A stretch of DNA of 64,000 nt from Cyrtodaria siliqua. Taxonomy: Eukaryota > Mollusca > Bivalvia > Adapedonta > Hiatellidae. The stretch covers positions 20,178-84,177 of the forward strand of contig JAWPHD010011414.1 in assembly GCA_037043455.1 (NCBI GenBank). The letters are read 5' to 3'. Shown here piece after piece: positions 34,005-45,127 of this stretch. The notes below the pieces were generated by a model. That model searched no databases. It was not told the origin of the DNA and saw only the letters and a list, made by a program, of their open reading frames with translations. The translations under genes and the position numbers were made by a program. How positions within the stretch are numbered: the first letter of the stretch is position 1; each line of letters opens with the position of its first letter.

Positions 34005-34478
34005 AAAGATGATCCAACATACAGGAACTGGACCACTATTAATTTCCCATAGACTTACAGTATAGCCTAATATGGTGTCACACATGCCATTATACTCCGT
34101 CATACTCGAAACTGTCAGTAAACTATCTTCATAGCTAGCACAACACAGACTTAGCAAAAAATCAAGCTCCATTTCGGCTTCCACGTTCAGAATTTTGGTC
34201 AAAGTGAAAGTAGGTATCAATTCTAGGCCAATTCAGGTCAAATATGACGAAGAACACAAACAAATCTTACCTCACAAAACGTAGTGCCATTCACTTGTCT
34301 CAGCTCTGATTTACCTCATTTTTGAAGCAAAATATCTGGGAATCTACTCTCTATGCACCATTATTAATCACCACTATCTGTGGAGTGTACTTTCATCCAC
34401 ACAACATCTCAAATAACACTACTGTCAACTGTATATGGGAATACTTTTTTGACCCCCTGGTTCCCAGTTCAAGTCCTA
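34005..34478 (-). pseudogene. Extra copy of the HNH-gene first exon and upstream DNA
   Basis: About 470 bp match 44,973-45,440 at roughly 95% by eye. It includes the same start (MELDFLLSLCCASYEDSLLT) and continues to SLWEINSGPVP, then diverges and stops within ten codons. No zinc-loop exon follows to the left. It is therefore an orphan first exon plus promoter region, duplicated in the same orientation ~11 kb away. Confidence 0.55.
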
Positions 34479-35873
34479 TGTGGAACCATTCCTGCATATT
34501 TAACCGTTAAGATCACATACAAGTTAACACCTACCTTAGATCTGTAGTATATGTAAGTTTGAAGGCTCTAACTTAAACATTGCTCGCATGAAGTCCATGT
34601 TTGATGAGTGTGCCAAATTCATGAGAAAAGCTTAAAAAAGCTTGAATCGTCATTGGTCCGCATTCACTGAAATAAAAATATTTAAAAAAATAAGCTAGTT
34701 ACCAGAATGAAACTTAATTATAAAGAACCATGTGCAGTTCCTTTGCAATATTAATATATTTATTCCAATTCTAAAATGAAAAAAAAAGTTTTTTTATATT
34801 TATATTCAACCCGATGCCATAAATAGAACCGTATTACAGATATTTCTGAAGTTATCTAGTTTCCATACGAAAGTTCAAAAAAAAGAAAAACTGTCAAAAG
34901 CTATCGGGTCTTAATTTGCAAACTATATCCTATACATCAATAGCAAAACCCATTTAAATAACGCAAGATTATTTTTTTTTATAGTGACGCCCATTTTACC
35001 TGTATTTAAGAAAATGGCCCCAAATCCGAGCAATTTAACACTGGAAATTCTAAAAAATTAATAACTTTTTTCAGAATTGTCATAGACGAATGAAACTTTG
35101 CAGGCATTTATATATGATTATTCTTAACCTGAAAATCTATCGAACTCTTTTTTTGAACTATGACTTTTTTTTTTTTTAAAGGCACACACGGCAATTGTTT
35201 TACTTTTTTTTTTAGACTTGCAATATCCCTTTAACTTTTCTACATAACTTGTATTTATACAATAACTATAATAATTATATAATTATAAGACATTAATATT
35301 AATTATAAATGTATTTCAAATCAAATTCTTTTTGCATATTACAAACTGTTGAATATATTGCCCCAATAATATATTTAAACCTATGGCAAAATAACAAAGA
35401 AAAATTGAAAAGCCAAAATTGTATCTATATATATGTGATCATGTTTAAAGTCAAAATTGTATTGGTCTAATAAATTTAGGTGCTTAAATGATTAACACTT
35501 CAAAAATTAACAATGCAAGATTGCAGTGTGTCCCTTTAAAGCTCATACTGCAAAAACGCTAGTATTTTCATACACACACACACATACATTACTTTTGTAG
35601 TAAAATACTTAAAATGAAACTTAAATCCACTTTTTATTATTTATTCCATTAAACTGTAAAGACAATCTCATCTACATCACTGATTAAGGCTGCAAGTATG
35701 GTAGATAATTGGTAGCTAATATGCACAGCCTGCACAACATGGAGTCTTTGACCTCCCACTTCCTTAAGACTGAGTATGGTCAGCAAATACAGACTGGAGT
35801 CTTAGCACCCTCACACATGTTTGTGTGAATTGTCTGCTATATAATGTTTTGCTAATTCAGAGATTTAGCTTCA
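34479..35873. other. AT-rich spacer with a decayed inverted repeat
   Basis: 35,175-35,550 is bounded by TTTAAAGGCACACACGGCAA and the near-complement TTGCAGTGTGTCCCTTTAAA, with ATTAATATTAATTATAA inside. It is related to the cores of the 17.6-, 22.6- and 24.3-kb palindromes. The rest shows no gene. Confidence 0.4.
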
Positions 35874-36525
35874 TTGCATCTTCCCATCATGAAAGGCCAA
35901 AGAAAGAGGAAAGCTTTTCTGTTCAAAAACAACAACATACCTTATAATAAAGGTTTACGCTCGGCTTCATCTGCTAAGACAACATCTTTACCCAGATCGA
36001 TACGGCGGGCAGACCCGTCTGCTGTACTTTGCGCGCCAGCATCAACAAGTCAACACAAAGACGATGTCCTTGTTTTACGGCCAAAACCTGAAAAGGAAAA
36101 GAACACCACCAATTCAGCTGAAAATGATTTTGAAGGAAATCGCATCATCGATAACAGTAAAATGATGGAAGCTGTCAATGACTACACGCAGAAGCATCAA
36201 CAAAATTCAGATTGTTCAACGCCACATTTTGTAATTCCCAGCAATGTGAAATGGGGTCTAGCCTGGAAATATACATTTTTCTGCGCAATACAAGTTTTAC
36301 AAGGAGACAGGTTCAAATGCAGCAATGACAAATGTTTCATTTCAAGTAGGCCTACAAGACACGCCTATAGGCAACACACAGGCTCGGCTTCTGATTGCAT
36401 CAGCCAACATTCCACCTCCAGCGAAGAGCTCAATGCAGAAGACAGCCAACAAAGTGCAGGCGCGTAGCGTGCCATACTCATTTACTCACGTGAGTAAACT
36501 TTTCAAACGAAGGCTCAAAAAATAA
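35874..36525 (+). pseudogene. Mutator-like transposase, N-terminal part (frameshifted)
   Basis: An open frame of 197 codons from 35,874 starts with a basic segment (MKGQRKRKAFLF from 35,889) and reaches WGLAWKYTFFCAIQVLQGDR and FKCSND. The family's conserved continuation (FQVGLQDTPIGNTQARLLIA, SANIPPPAKSSMQKTANK) is in the +1 frame from about 36,330, so a frameshift lies near 36,325-36,340. The frame then ends at 36,525 in repeat DNA. The remainder of the gene resumes at 42,581. Recognition as the mollusc-type Mutator-like transposase family is from memory of its motifs. Confidence 0.6.
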
Positions 36526-37057
36526 CAAGAGGTCAATGACCTTGAAGCTCTACTGATATATTTTGATAGCTTGATCAGCCATGGGAACCTGTGAAGTTTT
36601 ACCACAAGTTTTTCCTATTATCACACTATCTAAAAAAAGATGGTCGCAGGCATCCATGTTTGACATAGTATCAATGAATTTTGTTTAGGACCAACTACAT
36701 GTCATGCCAGTCATTTTAGTAAAGGTTCCAAATCAATACCACTTATGTTTTTTGATAAGTAGTTGCCACAAACGAGTATTTAAGCTGTGGCAGCCATCTT
36801 GAATTTCCGGCCAACCTGATTTTTACTTAATGGAACTAACTGGACATCAAAACCAGCATTCCTGTAAAGTTTTATAAAAGTCATTTTGGTAAAGGTACCA
36901 AACCGCTTACGGTTTTAGAGAAATAGTTGCCACACAATTGTATTTAATAAATCTATTTTTAGACATGGTGGCCATCTTGAATTTTAGGCCAACCTGATTT
37001 TTACTTAGGACCAACTAGACATCAAGAGCAATATTCCTATATTTCTAAATATTTATA

Positions 37058-37219
37058 GGTTATTTAACATGGTTCTGTACAATACGGAGATATATTTGGA
37101 CGAGTACACAGCTGGAAAAGTCATATTGGACGAGCCGTTAGGCGAGTCCAATATGATTTTTTCCAGCTGTGTACGAGTCCAAATATATCCCGTATTGTAC
37201 AGAACCATGTTAAGTAACC
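37058..37219. repeat. 162-bp near-perfect palindrome
   Basis: Arms of about 75 bp (GGTTATTTAACATGGTTCTG, TACAATACGG, GGACGAGTACACAGCTGGAA and complements) close on GAGCCGTTAGGCGAG. Mismatches are few, suggesting a young hairpin or ongoing arm conversion. TATTCTATACCT just to the right (37,224) pairs with AGGTATAGAATA (37,767), enclosing a second diverged copy of the same text (ACATGGAACCTG, GTACAATACG at 37,638). Confidence 0.75.
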
Positions 37220-38089
37220 TTTTTATTCTATACCTTTATTTTAACCAATCATTTATAATTCGGATATAACTTTCGTTTGTTTCATGCTTTCAAGCAAGTC
37301 GCTATGAACATCGAAAGCACAATTGCATGTAGGTCTATGTATTTTATATATTGTGTTCGACATGGCTTACTCTCAAGCTTTATTTGCTTGAAAGAATGCC
37401 CATTTCTCCGTTGTCAACAGTGATTAAATACTACCGAAGGTCAGTTTCAAACAATGATATATTATGCTAGTTTTTTGTGTTTTTTTTTTGTTATAAAGGA
37501 AAATTAAATAAAAATATGTGCAATAGATAGGTTTTCATTACTTGACAACAATTTATGGTTAGGTAATGACAGAAGCCTGTCGGTTCTGATTTTTATTCGG
37601 ACCTTTTCACGCGTTTCGGTCTTTATCATAGGTTTAACATGGAACCTGTGAAGCGTACAATACGAACAAAATACGGGATATTTTGTACGCGCGTGCGTCC
37701 CGATACGGAAATATATTGTACGGTCACATGACTCGAAAGAGCGTCTACGATTGGATGTATAAATTAGGTATAGAATAATATGATTTATTATGCAACATTA
37801 TAATCTCATTCCATTTTATCCTACTCTAAAGAATATATTTTTTTCTAGCTTATAAAAATGTCATAATGCTACCAAAAAGTTTAATTATAAAACTATATCA
37901 ATTAAATCCCTTACAACATCAGCCTTAGTATATCCTCTTTTTTCTGCTCCAAATCACATTGTGGAACAGAAATGGAATGATCTGTATTTAGAAATATAGC
38001 AGGTCACACACAGTTCATGTTATGCAATTTCTCCTGAGAATTATGCTACTATCTCAGTAGATTTGCTCTTGTCTCAGATTATAGTTGGT

Positions 38090-39660
38090 TTAAACATATT
38101 TTATTTCAAAGATAACGCATTATACAATTGTTACATACAATAGGTAAATGGATTGGAACGAAAGCAAAATGCTTATAGAGATCCTCTCCATGGGGACAAT
38201 GATTTACATTCATATCAATTTACATAGCGGATAACTTAAATATGTTTTCAATGCAACAAAAAGTTATAGATGATTATATGTATAGAAAAAAAAAAGAAAG
38301 ACAGAAAAAAATACTTGACATTTTTGAATAATCTAATTAAATAATATGCTAGAGAAAGAGAGAATAATTTGTGAGTTAATTGTATATAAGTAAAAAAAAG
38401 ATGGTTTGGACAATTGGACACACTGGACATTACCCCTCATGTTGCGAGGATTGACTGGGCCACACATCGAGTTTGACAATGAATCCAGTCTCACTAAAAT
38501 ACTCCCTAAATGTAAATTAGAACCTTTTGCCTGCTAAAATATACTTATGAACAGCTTCAACGATTGATGCATTTATTTCGTAAGGCAGCGTTGGTAATCC
38601 AAATAGTATATTGTTTAGCGATACTGTGCATAGCGGTGAAATTGAGTTTAACAGATCAGTGCGTATATGCCATGGTTGTAAACAGGGCAAAATAAGAAGA
38701 AGTGTTGATTGTTTTCTATACTTCCACACGTGCATAATGGCGAGTCAACTATGTTTTTGAGAAACAGATGATGGTTTAGAGAACTACACTTAGTACGTAG
38801 GCGAGCATGGATACTTTGTTCGCGTCTGTTTCCAAGATAGTAATATTTAGGAATTTGGACAACATCCTGGTTTAAATGGTGCTTGAAAGAAACAACTGAA
38901 ACTGCATTGCCAGTGTTCATAGGCAATTTATTCCATTCGCGAGTGACAGAGGGAATGAATGAGTTACCGTACAGATTGGTACGAAAAGCAAGTACCTGGA
39001 AGTCGTTGGCATTTCTTAGGCTATAATTTGAGGTCGTGCTAACTAGAGGAGGGACTAAGGTAGAGAGATAGGGTGGCGTTAAGTTATGGACCATTTTATA
39101 AAAATGCACGAGTTAGTGTTTAGATCTACGGGTCTGAAGTGATTCCCACCCTGCTTCAGTATAGAGAGCCTGTAGAGATATTAATTTAGTAGTTCCAGTT
39201 ACTATACGTGCCGCTTCATTTTGTATTCTGTCAAGTTCAAGTTTATCTAAATTGGTGCAGTTATACCAGAGTACCTCTGCATACTCTAAGAGTGGTCTAA
39301 TAAACGAAAGGTACACAACTTCCAAAGATTTCCTACTAAGGTGATGTTTAAGTCTTCTCATTATGTTTATTCTAGACCAGGCTTTTTCTTAGTATAATCT
39401 ATATGCGAGTGCCAACTACAGTCGTTTGAAAGATAGACACCCAGGTGTTTGTGGGTTTGAACTTCTGTCATATGTTGATTTGGCATTATTAGAGGAGGGT
39501 GAAAAAGTTTGTTTCGTTTCCGCGATATGAGCAGGGATTCCGTCTTTGAGGTTATAGTTGGAAAATCAGAATTAAAATAAAATCTTAAAATCCTACAATT
39601 TGTTTTCAGTCTTTTTCTGAGGGTCAAAATACAAAAGAGACTAAATCCTTACCCTTCTAT
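38090..39660 (-). pseudogene. 5'-truncated LINE, reverse transcriptase C-terminus
   Basis: Reading leftward, three frames join into the end of a non-LTR retrotransposon polymerase: TSKTESLLISRKRNK and HKHLGVYLSNDCSWHSHI (39,367-39,627), SFIRPLLEYAEVLWYN and RIQNEAARIVTG (39,113-39,361), then SVTREWNKLP and a zinc-knuckle-like C-TCG-...-H-...-CPVY (38,648-39,109) and a short end to 38,517. The 3' tail reaches AATAAAATATG near 38,100. The palm domain is missing and at least two frame breaks exist. It resembles I/Jockey/CR1-type elements; the clade is not fixed. Confidence 0.75.
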
Positions 39661-39944
39661 GAATGTATAATGGACTGTCCTTTTAATTTGGACCAGTCCA
39701 TTTGTACAAAGGGGTGTTTCGATCAAATGACTGATGAGCACCAACACGGTTTTCTTTTAAAGTTACTTGCACTGGCCACCAAGTCGCGACCTGGGCACCA
39801 TAGTCTCGACCTGGGCACCACGACGTTTCAAAAAATGGGTTTATAGCATACAACTGTGTAATGGACAGACGGATGCTCTGGTCATTTTGGTAAAGGTTCC
39901 AAATCAATATCACTTATGTTTTTTGAGAAGTAGTCACCACAAAA

Positions 39945-40822
39945 TTTCAGGGGCATATAGTAATCGCACCGTCCGTCTGTCCGTCCGTCTGTCCGTCCGT
40001 CCGGATTCTGTCCGTCCGTCATTCCGAAGTTCGTGTCCGGACCGTAACTTCACAACCTCTGCACGGATGTTTAAATAACTTGGCACAAGTGATCACCATA
40101 ACAAGACGATGTGTCGCGCGCAAAACCCAGGTCCGTACCTCAAAGGTCAAGGTCAACTTGAAGCTCATAGGTAAAAAGCACGTACGCAATTTAGTGTCCG
40201 GACCGTAACGTCACAACCCCTGCAGGGATTTTTAAATAACTTGGCACAAGTGATCACCATAAAAAGACAATGTGTCGCGCGCAAAACCCAGGTCCGTACC
40301 TCAATAGTCAAGGTCACACTTGCAGTTAATAGGTCAAAAACAGGTACGCAATTTCGTGTCCGGACCGTAACGTCACGACCCCTGCAGGGATTTTTAAATA
40401 ACTTGGCACAAGTGATCACCATAACAAGACGATTGTCGTGCGCAAAACCCAGGTATTCAAGGTCAAGGTCACACTTGGAGGTCAAAAATCAAATTGTGTC
40501 CGGTCAATAACTCTGGCATTCATGGACGGATTTTCAAATAACTTTGCACAAGTGCTCACCACAACAAGACGATGTGTCGCGCACAAAATCCAGGTTTGTG
40601 GCCCCAAGGTCCAGGTCACATTTAGAGGTCAAAGGTCAAATCGTGTCCGATCAATAACTTTTGCATGCCTGGACGGATTTTCAAATAACTTGGCACAAGT
40701 GCTCACCACAACCAAATGAGGTGTCGTGCACAAATCCAGGTCCATGGCTCCAAGGTCAAGGTCATACTTAGAGGTCAAAGGACACTTTGGGGGCATTTAT
40801 CACTTACAGTGATATTTCTTGT
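39945..40822 (+). mobile_element. Element B, copy 2
   Basis: It starts AGGGGCATATAGTAATCG and a GTCCGTCTGTCC run, then six to seven units (AATAACTTGGCACAAGTG, ATCACCATAACAAGACGA, TGTCGCGCGCAAAACCCAGG, CAAGGTCAAGGTCA) and ends GGGGGCATTTATCAC, TTACAGTGATATTTC. It is longer than copy 1 by about three units and sits inside array element E. ORFs on both strands (89-106 codons) are repeat shadows. Confidence 0.7.
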
Positions 40823-41100
40823 TTAAATCTATTTTTAACTTTTGCTAGGATCAACTAGGAATCAAGAGCAACATTCCTGTAAAGTTTCATGAAAATCTGT
40901 CAGGTACTTTCAGGGGAGTAGTCACTACAAGTTTTCATTATATAACTCTATGTAAACAAATATGGTCGCTGGCGGCCATATTTAATGTCGGATCAAAATA
41001 TTTAATGTCAGATCAAAATAATTGTATCAACATCATGTAATGTTGATCATTTTAGAAAAAGTCCCACATCAATATCAATTATAGTTTTCAAGTAGTCACT

Positions 41101-41170
41101 AAAGACGTACCCCAAGGTTCTGTCTTCGGGCCAATTCTCTTTCTACTATACATAAATGACCTACTTAAAA
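41101..41170 (+). pseudogene. Short reverse-transcriptase patch inside array E
   Basis: In one array unit a ~65-bp stretch replaces the usual text and translates as VPQGSVFGPILFLLYINDL, the hallmark motif of non-LTR retrotransposon reverse transcriptases. Array sequence resumes at TTTTTCGACAAGGATCAAC. It is far too short to be a gene; it looks like filler DNA copied or captured during repair. Confidence 0.75.
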
Positions 41171-42580
41171 TATTTTTCGACAAGGATCAACATCATATCA
41201 TACTGATCATTTTAGAAAAAGTCCCATATCAATGTCACTTATAGTTTTCAAGAAGTAGTCGCTACAATCTTGTATTTTGAAAACTTATTTTTAGCCATGA
41301 CGGCCATCTTGAAATTCCGGCCGACCTGAAATTTTGCTAGGATCAATAAGACATCAAGAGCAACATTTTTGTGAAGTTTCATGAAAATCTGTCGAATAGT
41401 TACAGAGGAGTAGTCGCTACAAGTATTTACTAGATAACTCTTATGTGAACGAAGATGGCCACTGACAGCCTTGTGTTTAACATCGAATCAAAATGATTTT
41501 CGACAAGGACCAACATCATGTCATGCTGATCATTTTAGAAAAAAAAACATATCAATATTACTTATTGTTTTCAAGAAGTAGAGGCTACGAACTTGTTTTT
41601 TGAAAATCTATTTTTAGCCGTGGCGGCCATCTTGAATTTCCGGCCGACCTGAAGTTCGCTAGGATCAATTAGACATCAAGAACAATATTCATGTGAAGTT
41701 TCATGAAAATCCATCAAGTAGTTTCAGAGGAGTAGTCGCTACAAGTTTTCATTATATAACTTTATGTAAACAAAGATGGCTGCTGGCAGCCATGTTTAAC
41801 GTCGAGTCAAAGTAATTTTCGACAAGGATCAACATTTCGACAAGGATCAACATCAAGTGATACTGATCATTTTATGAAAAGACGCATATCAATGGCGGCC
41901 ATCTTGAATTCCCGACCAACATGAAATGTTGCTAGGATCATTTAGACATCAAGAGCAACATTCCTGTGAAGTTTCATGAAACTGTGAAGTTTCATGAAAA
42001 TCCGTCAAGTAGTTTTAGAGGAGTAGTCGCTACAAGTTTCTACTAAATAACTCTATGTAAAAAAAGATGGCCGCTGGCAGCCATGTTTAACGTCGAATCA
42101 AAACGATTTTCGACAAGGACCAACATAATGTCATGCTAATCATTTTAGAAAAAGTCCCATATCAATATCACATAGAGTTTTCAAGAAGTAGTCGCTACAA
42201 ACATGTTTTTTAAAAATCTATTTTTTTAGCTTTGGCGGCCATCTTGAATTTCACATCAACATGAATTTTTGCTAGGATCAACTAGACTTCATGGGCAATA
42301 TTTCTGTAAAGTTTCATGAACATCCATTCAGTAGTTTTAGAGGAGTAGTCGCTACAAAAACAGTTCACGGATGGACGGACGGACAGACAGACGGACAGAC
42401 GACGGACGCCGCACCACGGCATAAGCTCTGCTGATCTGTGATCAGTAGAGCTAAAAAAGGAATAATGGTATTTTCGACATGATTTAAATCTTTCATCCTG
42501 ACCCTAAAATGCACCAGAAGTCACTCTCCCGCACCTACCCCTGTGAGTAATTGACATTTTGGTCACGCTACGCCCCTTAA

Positions 42581-43890
42581 GTGGCACTGCAAACAGTTAA
42601 ATTAAACATGGCAGATATGGACAACAAATTAACAATGCTTGGACACATTCTGTCAGACCTTGGTCTGAGTGGAGACATACATGGGTCATTTGATGGGAGG
42701 TACAACTCCATAACAATTGTGAGTGCTTCAAAACCAGGGCAAAATTCATCACAGGCCATTGGAGTCTTTGCGGAGTCAATGACAGAGAATCATTACATCA
42801 TAGACTGCGAGATAGAGAACAAGCTGTGTTATGCAGTGCACGTCTACGCTCGCACGGTGTTGAGGTGAACTGCCCTGGTGGACATCCAGATTGTACAGCT
42901 ACATTACCAAATGTAGCGCCTCACTCAGAGTATGAGATGGCCAAATGCATAGCATCAAGACTCACACAGAAAAGGAATTAAAGTCTCTATACTAACCACT
43001 GACCAGGATGCCAAAGCTCAAAGAGGATGCCTACAGGGCTTTTTTCCAGACCATGAAATAAAACGTCAGAAAGACCCAGTACACATGGGGCGATCGCAAG
43101 TAGGAAAGTGCATAAACACGAACTTTAGTAGTGACATGTTTGCGGGCTGTGGTACCAGCGAGGCTACTAATAAGGCTAAAAAAGTCTTTGGAGTGGACGT
43201 GAAGTCGATGTGTAGTTTGATTGTAAAAAAAGTGATGGAGCTGTATTGTGGTGACTTACCTCGGATTATTAAGGCGGTAAACAAAGCTCTGAAAGCCACT
43301 ATACTTTGCTACTCTGGTGACTGCGGCATGTGTAGACGAAACTCCTTCGTATGTGGTGGCGGACAAAATACTTGCTGGTTTGAACGTTCGGCTTTCTTAG
43401 GTCCCCACAATATAACAACTCTCCGAATGACTGAAACAGACAAAGTTGTATTGGAGGGAATATTACGAATGAGGCTTAGTGAAGAATCTCTGGAAAGCAC
43501 AATGTATAATTACAGCACTCAATCGGTTGAATCATTTAATGCCTCGCTCTCAAAGAGTGCTCCAAAAAATGTCAACTTCCGCGAAACTACAGTGGTCGAT
43601 GCGCATCAGCAGTATTAGGACACAACAACGGACAGTCTGGTGCCTTACTTATGAAATTACATCACATGGGCATCTATCTGTCAAAAAGACCAGAACAGGC
43701 TATCAACAAAATTGGAGCTGACATGAGACGCCACAGAGTAAACGCTAAAAGTGAGGCATAACGCAAACGCAGGCTGGAACGACGTGACAAAATGGAATCT
43801 AGGCACCGCTGGTACACTAAACAGAAAAACAACAGACAATCTGACTATGTAAAGGAACGCAATGACCACAGCTACCAGAAACCTTCATGA
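42581..43890 (+). pseudogene. Mutator-like transposase, middle and C-terminal part
   Basis: The frame resumes with NMADMDNKLTMLG and DIHGSFDGRYNS (42,581-42,850), shifts for ~40 codons (NCPGGHPDCTATLPN, 42,853-42,973), returns for TTDQDAKAQRGCLQGFFPDH and HMGRSQVGKCINTNFSSDMF, ATILCYSGDCGMCRRNSFVC and SVESFNASLSKSAPKNVNF (to 43,615), then shifts again for a basic C-terminus with one in-frame stop (taa at ~43,758) to 43,890. These motifs match the mollusc Mutator-like transposase family. At least four inactivating changes plus the 6.1-kb interruption make it a dead copy. Confidence 0.7.
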
Positions 43891-44252
43891 ACATTGTGAC
43901 TTATTTAAAGGTGTGAAAACCAGCAAAAACAATGAAAGTTAAAAGTTTAGGTTCTGTTCTGTTCTGTACTATGTTCTGTTCTATGTTCTGTTCTGTTCTG
44001 TTACTGCATATATTGTTTGCTAATTACTTACTTTGTAACTGTATATTTGGTAAACTCACTTACTTACTTACTTACTTACTAAACTGAACTAATTAATTAC
44101 CTACCATGCTGCTCGCTTGCTTGCCTACCTGCCTTGATTTTATTTAAATAAAAACAGTATAGACTATTACCTTTAATTTTTGTTGTCTTTTCCATTCCAC
44201 TGTTAAAAAAATAATAAAATTAAGCTGTGAGAAAAAACACACAATAAACCTG
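43891..44252. other. 3' flank of the transposase copy, short repeats
   Basis: It contains GTTCTGTTCTGTNCTATGTTCTG repeats in pieces (43,948-44,000), ACTTACTTACTT (44,058-44,085) and an AATAAA-rich run; no gene is seen. Confidence 0.5.
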
Positions 44253-44724
44253 CTAAATCTTCAAGTTGAGCAGGCATTTCTCGAACGGACTGTGCCCGCG
44301 ACACACATTCGCCGAGACACACGCTTTTCTCGGATTATTGACCGCCTTTGGTTCTAGGGAGAGATGGTCAGCATTTATGCACACTTTGTTGTGGCACAAA
44401 TGACTGACACATACACCCCAAGGTCCAAGGTCAACAGTGTCCATCTTCAAGCACATGGCTACTCTATGCACCAAACAAGGGTTCTGACGCCTCCAGTCTG
44501 CTGTAAGCCAACGGTACTGTCTATACCCATAGTGGTTCTGGCCAACTGTCCAGACCCATAGTGGTTCTGGCCACCTGTCCAGGCACTGTCCATACCCATA
44601 GTGGTTCTGGCCACTGTCCATACCCATAGTGGTTCTGGCCACCTGTCCAGAGGACACACAGCTGATTAGCAGCACGTTTACTTCTTTTTCTTAGATTTTC
44701 CTCTAAATAAAGTCTGTAGGCAGC
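44253..44724 (-). pseudogene. HNH-type endonuclease gene, zinc-loop exon (expanded)
   Basis: Minus strand. After a possible acceptor (ATGCAG) the frame reads AAYRLYLEENLRKRSKRAAN then CVLWTGGQNHYGYGQ, the entry of a zinc-binding loop region of homing-endonuclease (His-Me finger) proteins. A 28-bp unit (GGCCAGAACCACTATGGGTA then TGGACAGT) is present four times (44,530-44,650) and throws the frame. Beyond it YRWLTADWRRQNPCLVHR, VSHLCHNKVCINADHLSLEP and VCRGHSPFEKCLL follow to the stop at 44,253, with the Cys/His pattern intact. With a single unit the frame would be continuous, so the expansion is the damage. Confidence 0.65.
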
Positions 44725-44923
44725 CTGCATGTTGCTGGTGCGGGATGATAATCTCTAAATCAAATTCCACTTACCAACAGTGATGTTTTCCAGTAGTTTT
44801 CATAGAGCTGCTATCATAAATTGACCCACAAAATGATATCTGCACTAACTAATAAACTCAAAACCACTATAAAGACACAACCATGTATAATGTCTGTTAC
44901 AAAAACACAAATAGTCTACATAC

Positions 44924-45127
44924 CTGCAACAGAAACATCCGTAGTGTCACGAAGTCTGCGACTGCCCGGTACCATACAGGAACTGGACCACTATTAATTT
45001 CCCATAGACTTACAGTATAGCCTAATATGGTGTCACACATGCCATTATACTCCGCCATACTCGAAACTGTCAGTAAACTATCTTCATAGCTAGCACAACA
45101 CAGACATAGCAAAAAATCAAGCTCCAT
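44924..45127 (-). CDS. Candidate first exon of the HNH-type gene
   Basis: Minus strand: ATG at 45,127, 68 codons in phase 0 (MELDFLLCLCCASYEDSLLT, YNGMCDTILGYTVSLWEINS, DFVTLRMFLLQ), then a good donor CAG/GTATGT at 44,923. The zinc-loop exon lies 200 bp downstream in a compatible phase, so the two probably form one gene; this is inference. The exon and ~300 bp upstream are duplicated at 34,005-34,478. No domain is recognised in these 68 residues. Confidence 0.45.

Larger units (their letters stand above)
36528..42455. mobile_element. Tandem-array element E (~300-bp units, GGACGGACGG end)
   Basis: The ends carry AGCTCTACTGAT (36,548) and ATCAGTAGAGCT (42,440). Units show GGCGGCCATCTTGAATTTCC, GGATCAACTAGACATCAAGA, TTTCATGAAAATC, GGAGTAGTCGCTACAA, AACAAAGATGGCCGCTGGCA and TTTTCGACAAGGA.CAACAT. 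The right end is a GGACGGACGGACAGACAGAC tract (42,373 on). Other elements have split the left half. No ORF belongs to it. Confidence 0.6.
36459..42575. mobile_element. 6.1-kb nested insertion with TIR-like ends
   Basis: The transposase frame breaks at GGCGCGTAGCGTGCCATACT (36,459) and is picked up after GGTCACGCTACGCCC (42,561-42,575). These ends are inverted matches: GGCGTAGCGTG, then CC, then ATTTACTCAC or AATTACTCAC. A perfect 18-bp palindrome (TTTACTCACGTGAGTAAA) is at 36,481. Inside lie a large array element, a LINE fragment, element B copy 2 and hairpins. No flanking target duplication could be read. Confidence 0.45.
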
